A stretch of DNA of 64,000 bases, from positions 1,553,001 through 1,617,000 of the forward strand of contig NZ_VOQR01000001.1 of NCBI RefSeq assembly GCF_007995065.1. The letters run 5' to 3'. The DNA is from Sphingomonas ginsenosidivorax (GTDB taxonomy: Bacteria > Pseudomonadota > Alphaproteobacteria > Sphingomonadales > Sphingomonadaceae). The notes beneath the pieces were generated by a model. That model did no database searches and was not told the origin of the DNA. It worked only from the letters and a program-made list of their open reading frames with translations. Both the position numbers and the translations under genes were made by a program. Within the stretch, counting starts at the first letter, position 1, and every line of letters begins with the position of its first letter. Positions 28,719-38,700 of the stretch are shown here, in pieces.

Positions 28719-31214
28719 TCAAAGTTGCCGCAGCGCGCTCGCCGGACGCGCGCCCAGGATCGGCCACGCGCCGAGCAGCCCGATCGCCATCGTCATCACC
28801 GCGCCGCCGACCAACGTCGCCAGCACCACCGCATAATCGGGCAGCCACGCGAAGCTGAACAGCTGGGTCACGACGTACCATGCGCCGCCCAGGCCCAGCA
28901 GCAGCGCCAGCGCCGACAGCACGATGCTGAGGAACGCGTATTCCAGCGCCTGTACGCCCAGCACCTGCAGCCGCGTGGCGCCCAGCGTCCGCAGGATCAC
29001 GCCGTCATAGGTCCGCGCCTCGCGCGCCGCGGCGATCGCGCCGATCAGCACCGCGATCCCGGCGAGAATCGCGACCGATGCGGCGGCGGTGATCGCGGTG
29101 GCCATCTGCGAGACGATGTCGCGGATCTGCCCGATCACGCCGCGTACCTCGATCACCGACACCGACGGGAAGCGGGGCAACAGCGCGCGCATCACCATGC
29201 CCTCCTGCCCCGGCGCGAGGTCGATCGTCGCCGCGAGATTGTGGGGTGCGTCCTCAATCGCATTCGGCGAGAACACCATGACGTAGTTGAACCCGAGCGT
29301 GTCCCAGCTGATCCGCCGGAACGACGCGATCCGCGCGCTGCGCTCGACCCCGAGCAGGCTGTAGCTGATCGGGTCTCCGATCTTGAGGGCAAGCACCTCC
29401 GCCAGCCGCGCGTCGATCGACACGAGCGGCGGCCCGGCATAGTCGCGCGGCCACAATTTGCCCGCGGTCAGCTCGCTGCCTTCGGGCAAGATCGCAGAAT
29501 AGGTCAGCCCGCGCTCGCCGCGCAGCGCCCAGGCGCCCTCGGGCAGCGTCTTGAGGTCGGCCACGCGCGTCGTGCCATAGCCGGTGATCGTGCCGCGCAT
29601 CGCCGGCACCGTGCGGATGACGGGGTGGATCGCGACGCCCTCGACCACGCGGCGGAATTCCGCTTCGCGCGCGGGCGGCACGTCGAGCGCGAACAGCGAC
29701 GGCGCGCGCTGCGGCACGGTGCGCGCGATGTTCGCGTCGATGCTGGTCCGGATCGCGGCGAGCAGGACGAACAGGGTCAGGCCCAGCCCGAGCGCGACGA
29801 CGAGCGTCCCGGTCCGCGCCCCCGGCCGGTACAGCGCCGCGATCGCCAGCCGCAGCAACGGCCGCTTTGGCCGCGGCAGTCGCGCGGCGCCGCGCCGCAC
29901 GATCCAGCCGAACCCGGCCAGCACCAGCAGCACGCCGGCCACCGCCGCCAGGAACCCGGCGCTGAGCAAGGGCTGCTCGGCGGTCCCCAGCGCCAGCGCG
30001 ACGATCGCCGCGCCCGCGCCGACGACCCACGGCAAGGTCCGGCGAAGCGGCACCGGCCGCTGCCCGAACGTCCCGCGCAACAGCCCGGCGGCGGGGATGC
30101 TGCCCGCCTCGATCAGCGGCGGCGCGGTGAACGCGAGCGCGATCAGCATCCCGTACGCGGCGGCCAGCACCAGCGGCACGGGCTGCACCGCGAAGCTCGG
30201 CGCGACCGGCAGCACGTCGCCCGCCAGCGTCACCAGCAGCGGCACCGCGGCCGCGCCCGCGACCAGCCCGGCGACGATCCCGATTCCCGAGACCACCGCG
30301 ACCTGCAGCAGATAGACCTTCGCGATCATCCCCGACGTCGCGCCCAGCACCTTCAAGGCCGCAATGCTGCCACGCCGCGCCGCGAGATAGGAGGACACGC
30401 CGTTGCCGACGCCGATCCCCGCGATCACCAGCGCGGACAGACCGACGAGCAGCAGGAACTGTCCCATCCGGTCGATGAATCGCTCCGCCCCCGGCGCGGC
30501 ACGGTCGCGGGTCTTGGTCTCCCAGCCGCCCGCCGGAAACGCCGCCTTCATGCGGTCGGCGGCGGTCCTGGGCGATGCCCCGGCAGGCATGCGGATGCGA
30601 TATTTGCTCTCGTACAGGCTGCCCGGCTGGATCAGCCCCGTTCGTGCGATCCCCGCCATCGAGACGATCGCGACCGGGCCCAGCGTGAAGCCCTCGCCCA
30701 GCCGGTCGGGCTCGTCGGCGACGATGCCGCCCACCACGAAGTCGGCCGACCCCAGACGCACCGTCCCGCCCGCTGCCACGCGCAACCGCTGCGCCAGCGT
30801 GGGCGCGATCCAGACGGTGCGGGCATCGCGGCGGGCCGCCGATGTGCCACGCACCGCCAGCGTGCCGTATAGCGGATAGGCGGCGTCGACGCCCTTCAGC
30901 TGGATCGGGACGCTGGTCGTGCCGCGGACCGCCATCGACTGCATCCGCACGGTTTCCGACACCGTCCCGAACCGCGCCATCGCGCTGCGTTCCTGCGGGG
31001 TCGCGGCGCGCTGCGAGGCGGCGAATTCGACGTCGCCGCCCAGGATCGCGCTGCCACGCCTGGCGAGCTCGTCGTCGATCGCACGCGTCAGGCTGCCGAT
31101 CGCGGCCAGCGCGCCGACGCCCAGGAACAGGCAGGCGAGCAACAGCCGAAGCCCGCGGAACCGCAGATTGAGTTCGCGCCGCGCGAGCCGCCACGCCAGC
31201 CGCCAGTCGCTCAC
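28719..31214 (-). CDS. ybbP: ABC transporter permease, FtsX-like (YbbP)
   Basis: A large 831-residue permease with duplicated FtsX-like modules. There is one transmembrane helix near residues 20-40, a long periplasmic domain, three to four helices around 240-400, a second periplasmic domain, and three helices near the C-terminus. This is the YbbP architecture. It starts at GTG overlapping the ybbA stop (GTGA), so the two are translated together. The YbbAP transporter, next to the esterase TesA, is thought to export or flip hydrophobic compounds. The true substrate is unresolved. Confidence 0.9.
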   Translation of the reverse strand: MSDWRLAWRLARRELNLRFRGLRLLLACLFLGVGALAAIGSLTRAIDDELARRGSAILGGDVEFAASQRAATPQERSAMARFGTVSETVRMQSMAVRGTTSVPIQLKGVDAAYPLYGTLAVRGTSAARRDARTVWIAPTLAQRLRVAAGGTVRLGSADFVVGGIVADEPDRLGEGFTLGPVAIVSMAGIARTGLIQPGSLYESKYRIRMPAGASPRTAADRMKAAFPAGGWETKTRDRAAPGAERFIDRMGQFLLLVGLSALVIAGIGVGNGVSSYLAARRGSIAALKVLGATSGMIAKVYLLQVAVVSGIGIVAGLVAGAAAVPLLVTLAGDVLPVAPSFAVQPVPLVLAAAYGMLIALAFTAPPLIEAGSIPAAGLLRGTFGQRPVPLRRTLPWVVGAGAAIVALALGTAEQPLLSAGFLAAVAGVLLVLAGFGWIVRRGAARLPRPKRPLLRLAIAALYRPGARTGTLVVALGLGLTLFVLLAAIRTSIDANIARTVPQRAPSLFALDVPPAREAEFRRVVEGVAIHPVIRTVPAMRGTITGYGTTRVADLKTLPEGAWALRGERGLTYSAILPEGSELTAGKLWPRDYAGPPLVSIDARLAEVLALKIGDPISYSLLGVERSARIASFRRISWDTLGFNYVMVFSPNAIEDAPHNLAATIDLAPGQEGMVMRALLPRFPSVSVIEVRGVIGQIRDIVSQMATAITAAASVAILAGIAVLIGAIAAAREARTYDGVILRTLGATRLQVLGVQALEYAFLSIVLSALALLLGLGGAWYVVTQLFSFAWLPDYAVVLATLVGGAVMTMAIGLLGAWPILGARPASALRQL

Positions 31215-31906
31215 GCGGCGCGGTCCGCGACGATGCGCCCGTCGCCGAGTTCGACCACCCGGTCGCACCGTGCCGCGAGCACCGGGTCGTGCGTGATGAT
31301 CACCAAAGTCGCCCCCGCCGCGGCGCGGCGTTCGAACAGCAAGTCCATCACCGCCGCGCCGGTCGTCGCATCGAGATTGCCGGTCGGCTCGTCGGCGAAC
31401 ACCAGAGCCGGCCGCGGCCCCAGCGCGCGCGCGATCGCGACGCGCTGTTGCTCGCCGCCCGACAATTGCGTCGGATAATGGTGGACGCGGTGTGCGAGGC
31501 CGACCGCCGCCAGCTCGCTTTCGGCGCGCGCGAACGCGTCGGCGATCCCCGCCAGCTCCATCGGCACCGCGACATTCTCCAGCGCGGTCATCGTCGGCAG
31601 CAGGTGAAAGGCCTGCAGCACGATCCCGATCCGCCCGCGCCGTGCCCTGGCAAGATCATCCTCGTCGAGCGCGCCGAAATCGAGCCCGGCGACGGTCACC
31701 CGGCCGGCGCTCGCGCGCTCGAGCCCCGACAGGATGGCCATCAGCGACGACTTGCCCGACCCCGACGGCCCCAGCAGCGCGACGCTGGTGCCGCGGCCGA
31801 TATCGAGGTCGATCCCCTTTAGGATCGCGGTCGCGGCAGTGCCGTTGCCCAGCGTCAGCGTGACATCGCGCGCGGCGATGACCATATCGGTGGCAGGTTC
31901 GGACAT
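31211..31906 (-). CDS. ybbA: ABC transporter ATP-binding protein (YbbA)
   Basis: A 231-residue ATPase of the LolD/MacB-like group that powers YbbP. Walker A is GPSGSGKSS, the signature is LSGGEQQR, Walker B with the Asp-Glu pair is LVFADEPT, and the switch His lies in IITHD. I chose MSEPATD because AAGGTGAT precedes it. A longer form starts at 31918 and a shorter one at 31885. It diverges head-to-head from tesA with no free intergenic DNA. Confidence 0.92.
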   Translation of the reverse strand: MSEPATDMVIAARDVTLTLGNGTAATAILKGIDLDIGRGTSVALLGPSGSGKSSLMAILSGLERASAGRVTVAGLDFGALDEDDLARARRGRIGIVLQAFHLLPTMTALENVAVPMELAGIADAFARAESELAAVGLAHRVHHYPTQLSGGEQQRVAIARALGPRPALVFADEPTGNLDATTGAAVMDLLFERRAAAGATLVIITHDPVLAARCDRVVELGDGRIVADRAA

Positions 31907-31919
31907 GGAGATCATCACC

Positions 31920-32642
31920 TTGCAGCGAAAGCGCCTCTATGCGGCGGCAACCGTCCTTGTCCAAGCGGGACTGCTCGCCGCGTGCGACCGGACCGCGGAA
32001 ATTCCGACACCCGCCCCCACCGCGACCGCAGGGCCGACCGTGCCGCAGGTCGCCGCGCCAAAGGGTCCGTCACGGCTGATTCTCGCGTTCGGCGACAGCC
32101 TGTACGCCGGCTACGGCCTCGACCGCGGACAGAGCATTCCCGACGCGATCCAGACGCGGCTGCGGCAGGCGGGCGTCAACGCGACGATCGTCAACGCCGG
32201 CGTCTCGGGCGATACCAGCGCGGCGGGTCGCCAGCGCTTCGTCTTCGCGCTCGACAATCTGCCGCGCAAACCCGACCTCGTGCTGATCGGGCTCGGCGGC
32301 AACGACGTGCTGCGCCAGATCGGCCCCGCCGAGACGCGCGCGAACATGACCGCGATGCTCGACGAGCTGAAGACGCGGAACATCCCGGCGATGCTCACCG
32401 GCATGATGGCCCCGCCGAATCTGGGGGCGGATTACACGCGTGACTTCAACGTGATATGGCCCGATCTTGCGAGCAGGTATCACGCGACTTTGTACCCGTT
32501 CATCCTCGACGGGGTGATCGGGGACACGCGCCTGATGCAGGCCGACCGCGTCCATCCCAATCCCGACGGCGTGGCAAAGATCGCCGAGCGGCTCGCGCCG
32601 ATGGTGAAAGCGGCGCTTCCCACCCTCGCTCCGTCATCCTGA
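31920..32642 (+). CDS. tesA: SGNH-type arylesterase / multifunctional lysophospholipase (TesA)
   Basis: A GDSL/SGNH hydrolase of 240 residues acting on thioesters, esters and lysophospholipids in the periplasm. The TTG start, with GGAG nine bases upstream, gives a compact lipoprotein signal MQRKRLYAAATVLVQAGLLAAC with Cys22 as the likely lipid site. An ATG at 31905 in the same frame is the alternative. Catalytic Ser60 is in FGDSLYAGYG, block III is GGND, and the Asp-His pair is DRVHPNPDG. The stop codon lies within repeat R7. Divergent ybbAP genes are the usual partners. Confidence 0.9.
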   Translation: MQRKRLYAAATVLVQAGLLAACDRTAEIPTPAPTATAGPTVPQVAAPKGPSRLILAFGDSLYAGYGLDRGQSIPDAIQTRLRQAGVNATIVNAGVSGDTSAAGRQRFVFALDNLPRKPDLVLIGLGGNDVLRQIGPAETRANMTAMLDELKTRNIPAMLTGMMAPPNLGADYTRDFNVIWPDLASRYHATLYPFILDGVIGDTRLMQADRVHPNPDGVAKIAERLAPMVKAALPTLAPSS

Positions 32643-32714
32643 CGAACGTCAGGATCCAGCGCTACGTGAGGTATCCTGTTTGGCTCTGGATCCTGACGTT
32701 CGTCAGGATGACGG
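32631..32714. repeat. paired inverted repeat R7 at the tesA 3' end
   Basis: CCGTCATCCTGACGAACGTCAGGATCC faces GGATCCTGACGTTCGTCAGGATGACGG. The stems are nearly identical to one half of R5. The last codons and stop of tesA fall inside the left unit. Confidence 0.8.
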
Positions 32715-32735
32715 CCTTAAAGCTGAGCGACGGGC

Positions 32736-33065
32736 TCACACCACGAACAGCGTCACGCCCTCGTACTTGATGTCGTTCGCGTTGAAGATCTTGTCCGGCT
32801 GGAACGAGCGATCGGTGACCTCGACGTCGTTCAAACCTGCGATCTTGAACGTGCCGATCTTGAACTCCTTGGGCGGCTGCCCTTCGCGTTCGAGCGCGAC
32901 CGCGTCGACGAATACGTCGTCGTGGCGGGTGTAGAGGATGTGCGGCGCCAGGATCATCCGGGTCTTGTTGTACGTCACGGCCACGCATTTGCGCAGCGCG
33001 ATCGCCTGCAGCAACAGCGTGTTGGTGTTGGCGGGCGCATCGGGGGTCGTCGTCATGTTGTGCAT
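32736..33065 (-). CDS. small WYL-domain-like protein
   Basis: A 109-residue protein. The stretch from about residue 20 to 95 (IALRKCVAVTYNKTRMILAPHILYTRHDDVFVDAVALE...KEFKIGTFKIAGL) resembles the Sm-like WYL fold that binds ligands in some bacterial regulators, but here no HTH is attached. An in-frame ATG three codons in (MTTTPDAP) may be the real start. It is not clearly linked to its neighbours. The WYL assignment is by eye and moderately secure. Confidence 0.6.
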   Translation of the reverse strand: MHNMTTTPDAPANTNTLLLQAIALRKCVAVTYNKTRMILAPHILYTRHDDVFVDAVALEREGQPPKEFKIGTFKIAGLNDVEVTDRSFQPDKIFNANDIKYEGVTLFVV

Positions 33066-33130
33066 CGCAGCAATTTAAGTCGCCTCGCCGTTCGCACGAA
33101 CCGCCCTCCTGTCACAAGACCAAATCCGAC

Positions 33131-33940
33131 TCAGCCCGTGACCTCGTCGGTGTGCACCTCGAACCCTACCAGCTGCGCCGGCCCGAACGTCGTGGTCAGC
33201 GCGGTGTCGGTCGCGTCGCGTCCGCGCGCCATCAGGATGCGCCCGATCCGCGGCGTGTTGTGGCGCGCGTCGAACACATGCCAGGCGCCGCCGAGATACA
33301 CGTCGAACCAGGCCGAGAAGTCCATTGGCGCATCGACCGGCGCGATCCCGATGTCGCCCAGATAGCCGGTGCAATAGCGCGCCGGGATGTTCATGCACCG
33401 GCACAGGGTGATCGCGAGGTGCGCGAAGTCGCGGCACACGCCCTGCTGTTCCTGATACGCATCCCACGCGGTCTTGGTCGGTCGGGCGAACTGATAGCCG
33501 AACTGCACATGGTTATGCGCGAAGTCGACGATCGCCTGCACCCGTTCCCAGCCGGCGGGCACGTGCCCGAACAACGACCAGGCGGTCTCCGACAGCCGGT
33601 CGGTCTCGCAATAGCGGCTGCCGAGCAGGAAGATGAGGACGTCGTCGGGCAGGTCCTCGACCGCGTGCTGCACCGCATCGGCGACGACGCGGTCCGGCAG
33701 GCCGTCATCCTGCACGGTGAAATCGCACGACAGCGTCAGCCCGCCCGCCGGCACCGTCACGCGCGTGCACACGTTCCCGAACCCGTCGAGATAGTCGTAG
33801 ATCGGCACGTCCGGGCTTGCGACGATCCGGTGCGGCGTGACCAGGTCCTTGTTGCGCGACGGATGCAGGCTGAGCATCGCCATCATCGGCGTCGCCACCT
33901 CGGTCTCGAAGCGCATGTCGTAACCGGTCCGGATCAGCAT
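33131..33940 (-). CDS. transglutaminase-like protein lacking the catalytic histidine
   Basis: A 269-residue transglutaminase-core (bacterial cysteine-protease-like) protein. The catalytic Cys is Cys169 in QQGVCRDFAH. At the position usually held by the catalytic His in a HAW.xVYL motif it has Ser209 in MDFSAWFDVYLGG, while Asp224 in WHVFDARHN is kept. Hence it may be inactive, use His221 instead, or act as a binding partner. It lies 14 bases after the stop of the upstream paralogue, in the same direction. Confidence 0.85.
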   Translation of the reverse strand: MLIRTGYDMRFETEVATPMMAMLSLHPSRNKDLVTPHRIVASPDVPIYDYLDGFGNVCTRVTVPAGGLTLSCDFTVQDDGLPDRVVADAVQHAVEDLPDDVLIFLLGSRYCETDRLSETAWSLFGHVPAGWERVQAIVDFAHNHVQFGYQFARPTKTAWDAYQEQQGVCRDFAHLAITLCRCMNIPARYCTGYLGDIGIAPVDAPMDFSAWFDVYLGGAWHVFDARHNTPRIGRILMARGRDATDTALTTTFGPAQLVGFEVHTDEVTG

Positions 33941-33954
33941 CGATTCTGCCCCCC

Positions 33955-34875
33955 TCAAGCCTGTAGCGGCAGCGCGGTCTGCGTGCCCGTATCCGCGACA
34001 ATGTCCGGGTCGACCGAAATGTCCACGGAGACCGTCATGTCGAGGAAACTCCCCGGAAAACCCGCCCAGGTACCCGAGATCGGCACCGCCTGGTAGATGT
34101 CGCGCGCGACCGCGACGCGGATCAGCCCGCGGTTGCCGACGATGCCGTTGGTCGGGTCGAACTCGACCCAGCCCGATCCCGGCAGATAGACGCGCACCCA
34201 GGCATGCGTGCTGCCGCCGCCGGTGCGATGCTCGCGCGAGGTCGGGCTGTAGACATAGCCCGAGACGAACCGCGCCGCGAAGCCCAGAGCGCGGACCGCC
34301 TCGATCATCAGCATCGCGTAATCGCGGCATGTGCCCTTCCGCCGCGTCAGCGTCTCGATCGGCGACTGCGTGCCCTTCTCGGCACGCGCGACATAGGTGA
34401 ACTCGCGCTTGATCGCGGCGGTCATGTCCGAGAGCATGCCGAGCGTATCGGTCCGCCCCGCGGCGCCGACGAAGCGCCGCGCCCAGGTATCGATCTGCCG
34501 CTGCGGATCGTGATGCTGCCGCTCGATCGAGCGCAGCAGGTCGGGCATGTCCTCCGACGAATAGGTGAAGGGATAGAAGCGCGCATAGTCCTCGATATCG
34601 ACATGCTGCAGCTCGGCGGGATTGTGCTGGAGTCGGATCCGGCTGTCGAAGACGAGTTCCTTGGCGCGCTTGTCGAACGTCGCAATCGCGACCGAATTGC
34701 CGAACACGTCCTGCAGCCAGCGCACGTCCGACGGCTGCGGGCTGATCGTCAGCGTCTCGTCGAGCACGTTCTGGTCATGGCTCTCACGCGGCCGCACCAT
34801 GATGCGGTGCTCGCCAAACGCCACCGGATGGCGATAGGTATAGGTGGTAATGTGAGAAAGCGTAAGAAATGGCAT
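33955..34875 (-). CDS. transglutaminase-like protein with intact catalytic triad
   Basis: A 306-residue protein with an N-terminal bacterial transglutaminase domain (about 5-85, LSHITTYTYRHPV) and a transglutaminase core with Cys183 (GTCRDYAML), His224 (STHAWVRVYL) and Asp240 (FDPTNG). Such proteins are likely cysteine peptidases rather than cross-linkers; the substrate is unknown. I chose MPFLTLSH as start. The alternative MRHGSAM start at 34893 would overlap the divergent gene. It is co-directional with the His-lacking paralogue. Confidence 0.9.
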   Translation of the reverse strand: MPFLTLSHITTYTYRHPVAFGEHRIMVRPRESHDQNVLDETLTISPQPSDVRWLQDVFGNSVAIATFDKRAKELVFDSRIRLQHNPAELQHVDIEDYARFYPFTYSSEDMPDLLRSIERQHHDPQRQIDTWARRFVGAAGRTDTLGMLSDMTAAIKREFTYVARAEKGTQSPIETLTRRKGTCRDYAMLMIEAVRALGFAARFVSGYVYSPTSREHRTGGGSTHAWVRVYLPGSGWVEFDPTNGIVGNRGLIRVAVARDIYQAVPISGTWAGFPGSFLDMTVSVDISVDPDIVADTGTQTALPLQA

Positions 34876-34891
34876 CGCGGATCCGTGTCGC

Positions 34892-35668
34892 ATGAATATC
34901 GAACCGAATAAACCGCTGCTGGGCAAGCACGACGCCCCGCCGGTCCGTGTCCTCAACGCACGCGGCACGTCTCCGTTTCTCCTGATCGGCGACCATGCGG
35001 GCAATGCCGTGCCGCACAGCCTCGGCGCCCTGGGGGTGAGCGACGAAGAGCTTGGCCGGCATATCGGCTGGGACATCGGCATCGGCATGCTCGGCGAACG
35101 GCTCGCCGAGCGGATCGACGCCGTGTTCATCCGCCAGACCTATTCGCGGCTGGTGATCGACTGCAACCGCAGCGCCGCGCAACCCGACGCGATCGCCGCG
35201 GTCAGCGACGGCACGGCCGTCCCCGGTAACCGGGGCCTGTCGGACGAGGATCGCGCGCAGCGGTTTGCCGAGATCCACGAACCCTATCAGGCCGCGATCG
35301 GCGCCGAGCTGGCGCGCCGCGACGCTGCCGGACTGGACACGACTTTGGTCGCACTGCACAGCTTCACGCCGGCGATGCGCGGGCACGACCGGCCCTGGCA
35401 TATCGGCATCCTCCACGACGGCGGCGATACGAGGTTCGCACACGCAATGCTGGCGGTGCTGCGCGCCGAGCCCGATCTGGTGGTCGGGGACAACGAGCCG
35501 TACCGGATGGACCAGATCGACTACACGATCCCGCGCCACGCCTATCCCGCATCGCGCCCCTATGCCGAGATCGAGATCCGCCAGGACCTGCTTGCCACGC
35601 CCGAGGCGTGTGCCGCGTGGGCCGATCGGCTCGCGCGGATCCTGCCCGCCGCCGCCGCCGCGCTGTAG
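34892..35668 (+). CDS. N-formylglutamate amidohydrolase family protein
   Basis: A 258-residue member of the HutG-like FGase family, zinc enzymes that cleave N-formylglutamate. Visible are GDHAGNAVP (33-41), DCNR in VIDCNRSAAQ, VALHSFTP with a likely metal His, and a conserved IDYTIPRHAYP. The neighbours are not histidine-degradation genes but divergent transglutaminase-like genes, so its real substrate may be a modified peptide or cell-wall related amide. It ends 12 bases before a strong terminator. Confidence 0.88.
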   Translation: MNIEPNKPLLGKHDAPPVRVLNARGTSPFLLIGDHAGNAVPHSLGALGVSDEELGRHIGWDIGIGMLGERLAERIDAVFIRQTYSRLVIDCNRSAAQPDAIAAVSDGTAVPGNRGLSDEDRAQRFAEIHEPYQAAIGAELARRDAAGLDTTLVALHSFTPAMRGHDRPWHIGILHDGGDTRFAHAMLAVLRAEPDLVVGDNEPYRMDQIDYTIPRHAYPASRPYAEIEIRQDLLATPEACAAWADRLARILPAAAAAL

Positions 35669-35675
35669 CCCAACG

Positions 35676-35704
35676 AAAAAGGGCGGCCTCCGAAGAAGCC
35701 GCCC
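35676..35704. terminator. terminator between FGase gene and TonB receptor gene
   Basis: GGGCGGC (35681-35687) and GCCGCCC (35698-35704) form a 7-bp stem. AAAAA precedes it on the plus strand, giving a U-run for the minus-strand receptor transcript. It can also serve the convergent plus-strand gene weakly. Confidence 0.8.
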
Positions 35705-35727
35705 CCGATTTCGCGTGGTCGGTACGA

Positions 35728-38700
35728 TCAGAACTTGAAGTTCGCGCCTGCGCGGAACGTCCGCCCGATCAGACCGGCATAATGCCAGGTGGTCAGGTAG
35801 TTGGGCGAGCTAGCATAGGACGCCGGCGCGATCGGGGCGCGCGCGCCGAAGACGTTGCCGATATTGCCGAAGAACGAGAAGTCGTCGTTCACCGCGATCG
35901 TCGCGTTCAGGTCGACGTTGATGAAGCGCTTGACGTAGCAGAACCGGTCGTTCGGCACGCCGGGCTGCGACGACTTGTACAGGGCCGCGGCGCACGACGT
36001 GTCGAGGTTGCCCTGGTCGGTCGCGACCGCCTTGATCTTGCCGACATAGTACGCGGTCGCGCTCAGCGAGAGCTTGCCCAGGTCGAGCGTGTTCTGCCAG
36101 TTGCCGCGCCATGCCGGCGTGCCGTTACCCGACGACAGGTCGTACGGACCCATCGTGCCGGCATATTTCTGCACGCCCTGCGCCGTGTGGCGATCATACT
36201 GGATGATGTAGGTCGCCTCGACGCGGCTGGTGAAGCGGAGACCCTCGCCCAGCGGGACGCGCGCTTGGGCCGCGAAGTCGAGCCCCGACGTCTTGTCGAA
36301 GTTCACGTTCACGAACGGCGCGTTGATGATCAGCAGGCGCGGCAGCGCGTTCGGGAACGCCGGATCGATACCGTCGACCGTGTTGACCGAATAGCCCGGA
36401 CCGACCGCCGCGACCGCCGCAGTGGCGGCAGCGAGGTTCGACTGGCGATAATAGGCCACGATGGCATCACCCGCGAGCGGGCCGTTGGCGATCAGGTTCG
36501 ACTTCTTGACGTTGTAATAGTCGACCGTCGCGCTGAACCACGAAGTCGGCTCGACGATGATGCCGCCGGTAAAGCTGCGCGACGTCTCGGGCTTCAGGTC
36601 GGGGTTGCCGACGAAGCCGCGACCCACCGAATAGGACAGGTTGTACGGGTTGCCGCCGGTGACGCAGGTGTTGGTCGCCGTCGCCGAACCGCCGTGCAGC
36701 GCGCAGAAATTGCCCGGGGGCTGCGTGGTGACGAAGCCGGCATATTGCGACCGCGGACCGGATTCGGCGAAGGTCGGTGCACGGAAGCCCTGCGAATAGG
36801 TTCCGCGCAGTGCGACCTGCTTGATCGGCGTGAACTTGAACCCGACCTTGGGCGAGAAGCGGCCGAACCCTTCCGAATAATGATCGTAGCGGCCCGACCC
36901 GTTCAACTCGAGAACGTTGAGCACGGGTGCCTGGATCTCGAAATAGCCCGCCGACACGGTGTGCTTGCCGAAGGCCGACGAGGTTGTCAGCCCCCAGGTG
37001 TCGAGCGCGGCGTTCTGGTTGTTGTTCTCGAGCGATTCACGGCGGACCTGGCCACCGATCGCGACCATCAGCGGACCGCCCGGCAGTTCGAACAGCTGCT
37101 TGGTGATCGCGGCGTCGAGCGAATACATCTCCGAATGCGACGGCGTGATCTTGTCGGGCGAGACGAAGTCGCGGACCGCCTGCGTGTTCAGCGACGGATT
37201 GACGAAGTTGTACGCGCCCGTGTTGATCGCGTTCAGCGTGTTGGCGATGTTCAGATAGCCGCGCTGGACGATCTCCAGGTTGTCGCGGGCGTAGACGCCG
37301 TCGACCTTCCAGGTCCAGTCGTCGCCCACCGTGCCGTGCAGGCCGCCGGCGAAGCGATAGACTTCGTTGGTACGATCGCTGCCCGCGTCGATGTCACCAA
37401 AGGTGTAGTAGATCCGCGCAGCACCCTGTGCAGGCGTGGCGGCATTGGCCGCGGCGTAGGGGTTGTTCGGGTTGAGCTGGCGCCCGGGTGCGCCGGGAAT
37501 CGCGCAGTTGATGCCCGAGGTGCAGATATAGACCGGCAGGACGATGCCCGGGTTGCTCGACGCCAGACCCGGCGCGCCGCCATAGGGCTGCGTGTTGCGC
37601 AGGCCGCGCGGCGCGTTGTTGATGCTGACATAGCTGTTCGAATAGCTGCCGGTCAGGTAGCCCTCGACATTATCGGCCAGGCGGACGCTGATGCGGCCGT
37701 TGAACGAATATTTGCGCTGGAACGGCGCGATCTGGAAATATTCGTCCTCGATGTTGTGCTTGCAGCCGACGCCGTTTGCGCCGCCGGTCTGCGTGTACGT
37801 ACCGCCGAGGCAGTTCGCGAGGTTCAGCGTCGTGTAGTTGGTGTTGATCAGCGCCGTGCCGCCGCTGAGCGGGTTGTTGAGGTCGGTCTGCGTCGTGCGC
37901 ACGACGACGGCGTTCGGCGTCGGGGTGGTCAGCGAGTTGTCGGCGCCGTTATTGTCGTTGCCGCCGATCGAGGTCAGGTCGCGGTTGTTGTACGGGAAGC
38001 CACGGCTGTGGTTGCTGACGCGCCCGTCCTGCTGGAATTCGCCGTTGAGATAGACGTTGAAGCCCTTGTCGGCATAGTCGCCATAGCCGATCGTCAGGTT
38101 GGCGCGCTGGCGCGCGGCATCGCCGCGGCTGCTCGCGCCGGCCTCGACGGTGCCGGCGATCCCGGTGAACTGCTTCTTGAGGATCAGGTTGACCACGCCG
38201 CCGATCGCATCCGCGCCATAGGTCGACGAGGCGCCGTCCTTGAGCACTTCGACGCGGTCGATCAGGCTGAACGGGATCGAGTTGAGGTCGACATAGGCGT
38301 TGTGGCCGTCGTCGTTGATCGGGAAGTTCGCCGAGCGAAGCCCGTCGACCAGCACCAGCGTCGACGACACGCCCAGACCGCGCAGCGAGACCGCGACGCC
38401 ACCGGCGGAGAAGCCGCTCTGGAAGCCGACGCCGATCGAGCCGCCGCTATCGGCCGAGACCGAGCGGATCGCGTCGGCTGCGGTGGTGATGCCGGCCTTG
38501 GCGAGGTTGTCCGCGGTCAGCACGGTGACCGGCGACGGCGTCTCGGTGTTGGTACGGCGGAACAGCGAACCGGTGACGACGATGTCGTCGGGGGCAGCCT
38601 CGGCCGCCTGATCGGTCGGCGTGACGGTCGGCTCGGCCGGTGCGGTCTGTGCGAAGGCGGCGGTGCTCAGGCTCAGCAGGATGGCGAGCGGCGCTGCGCC

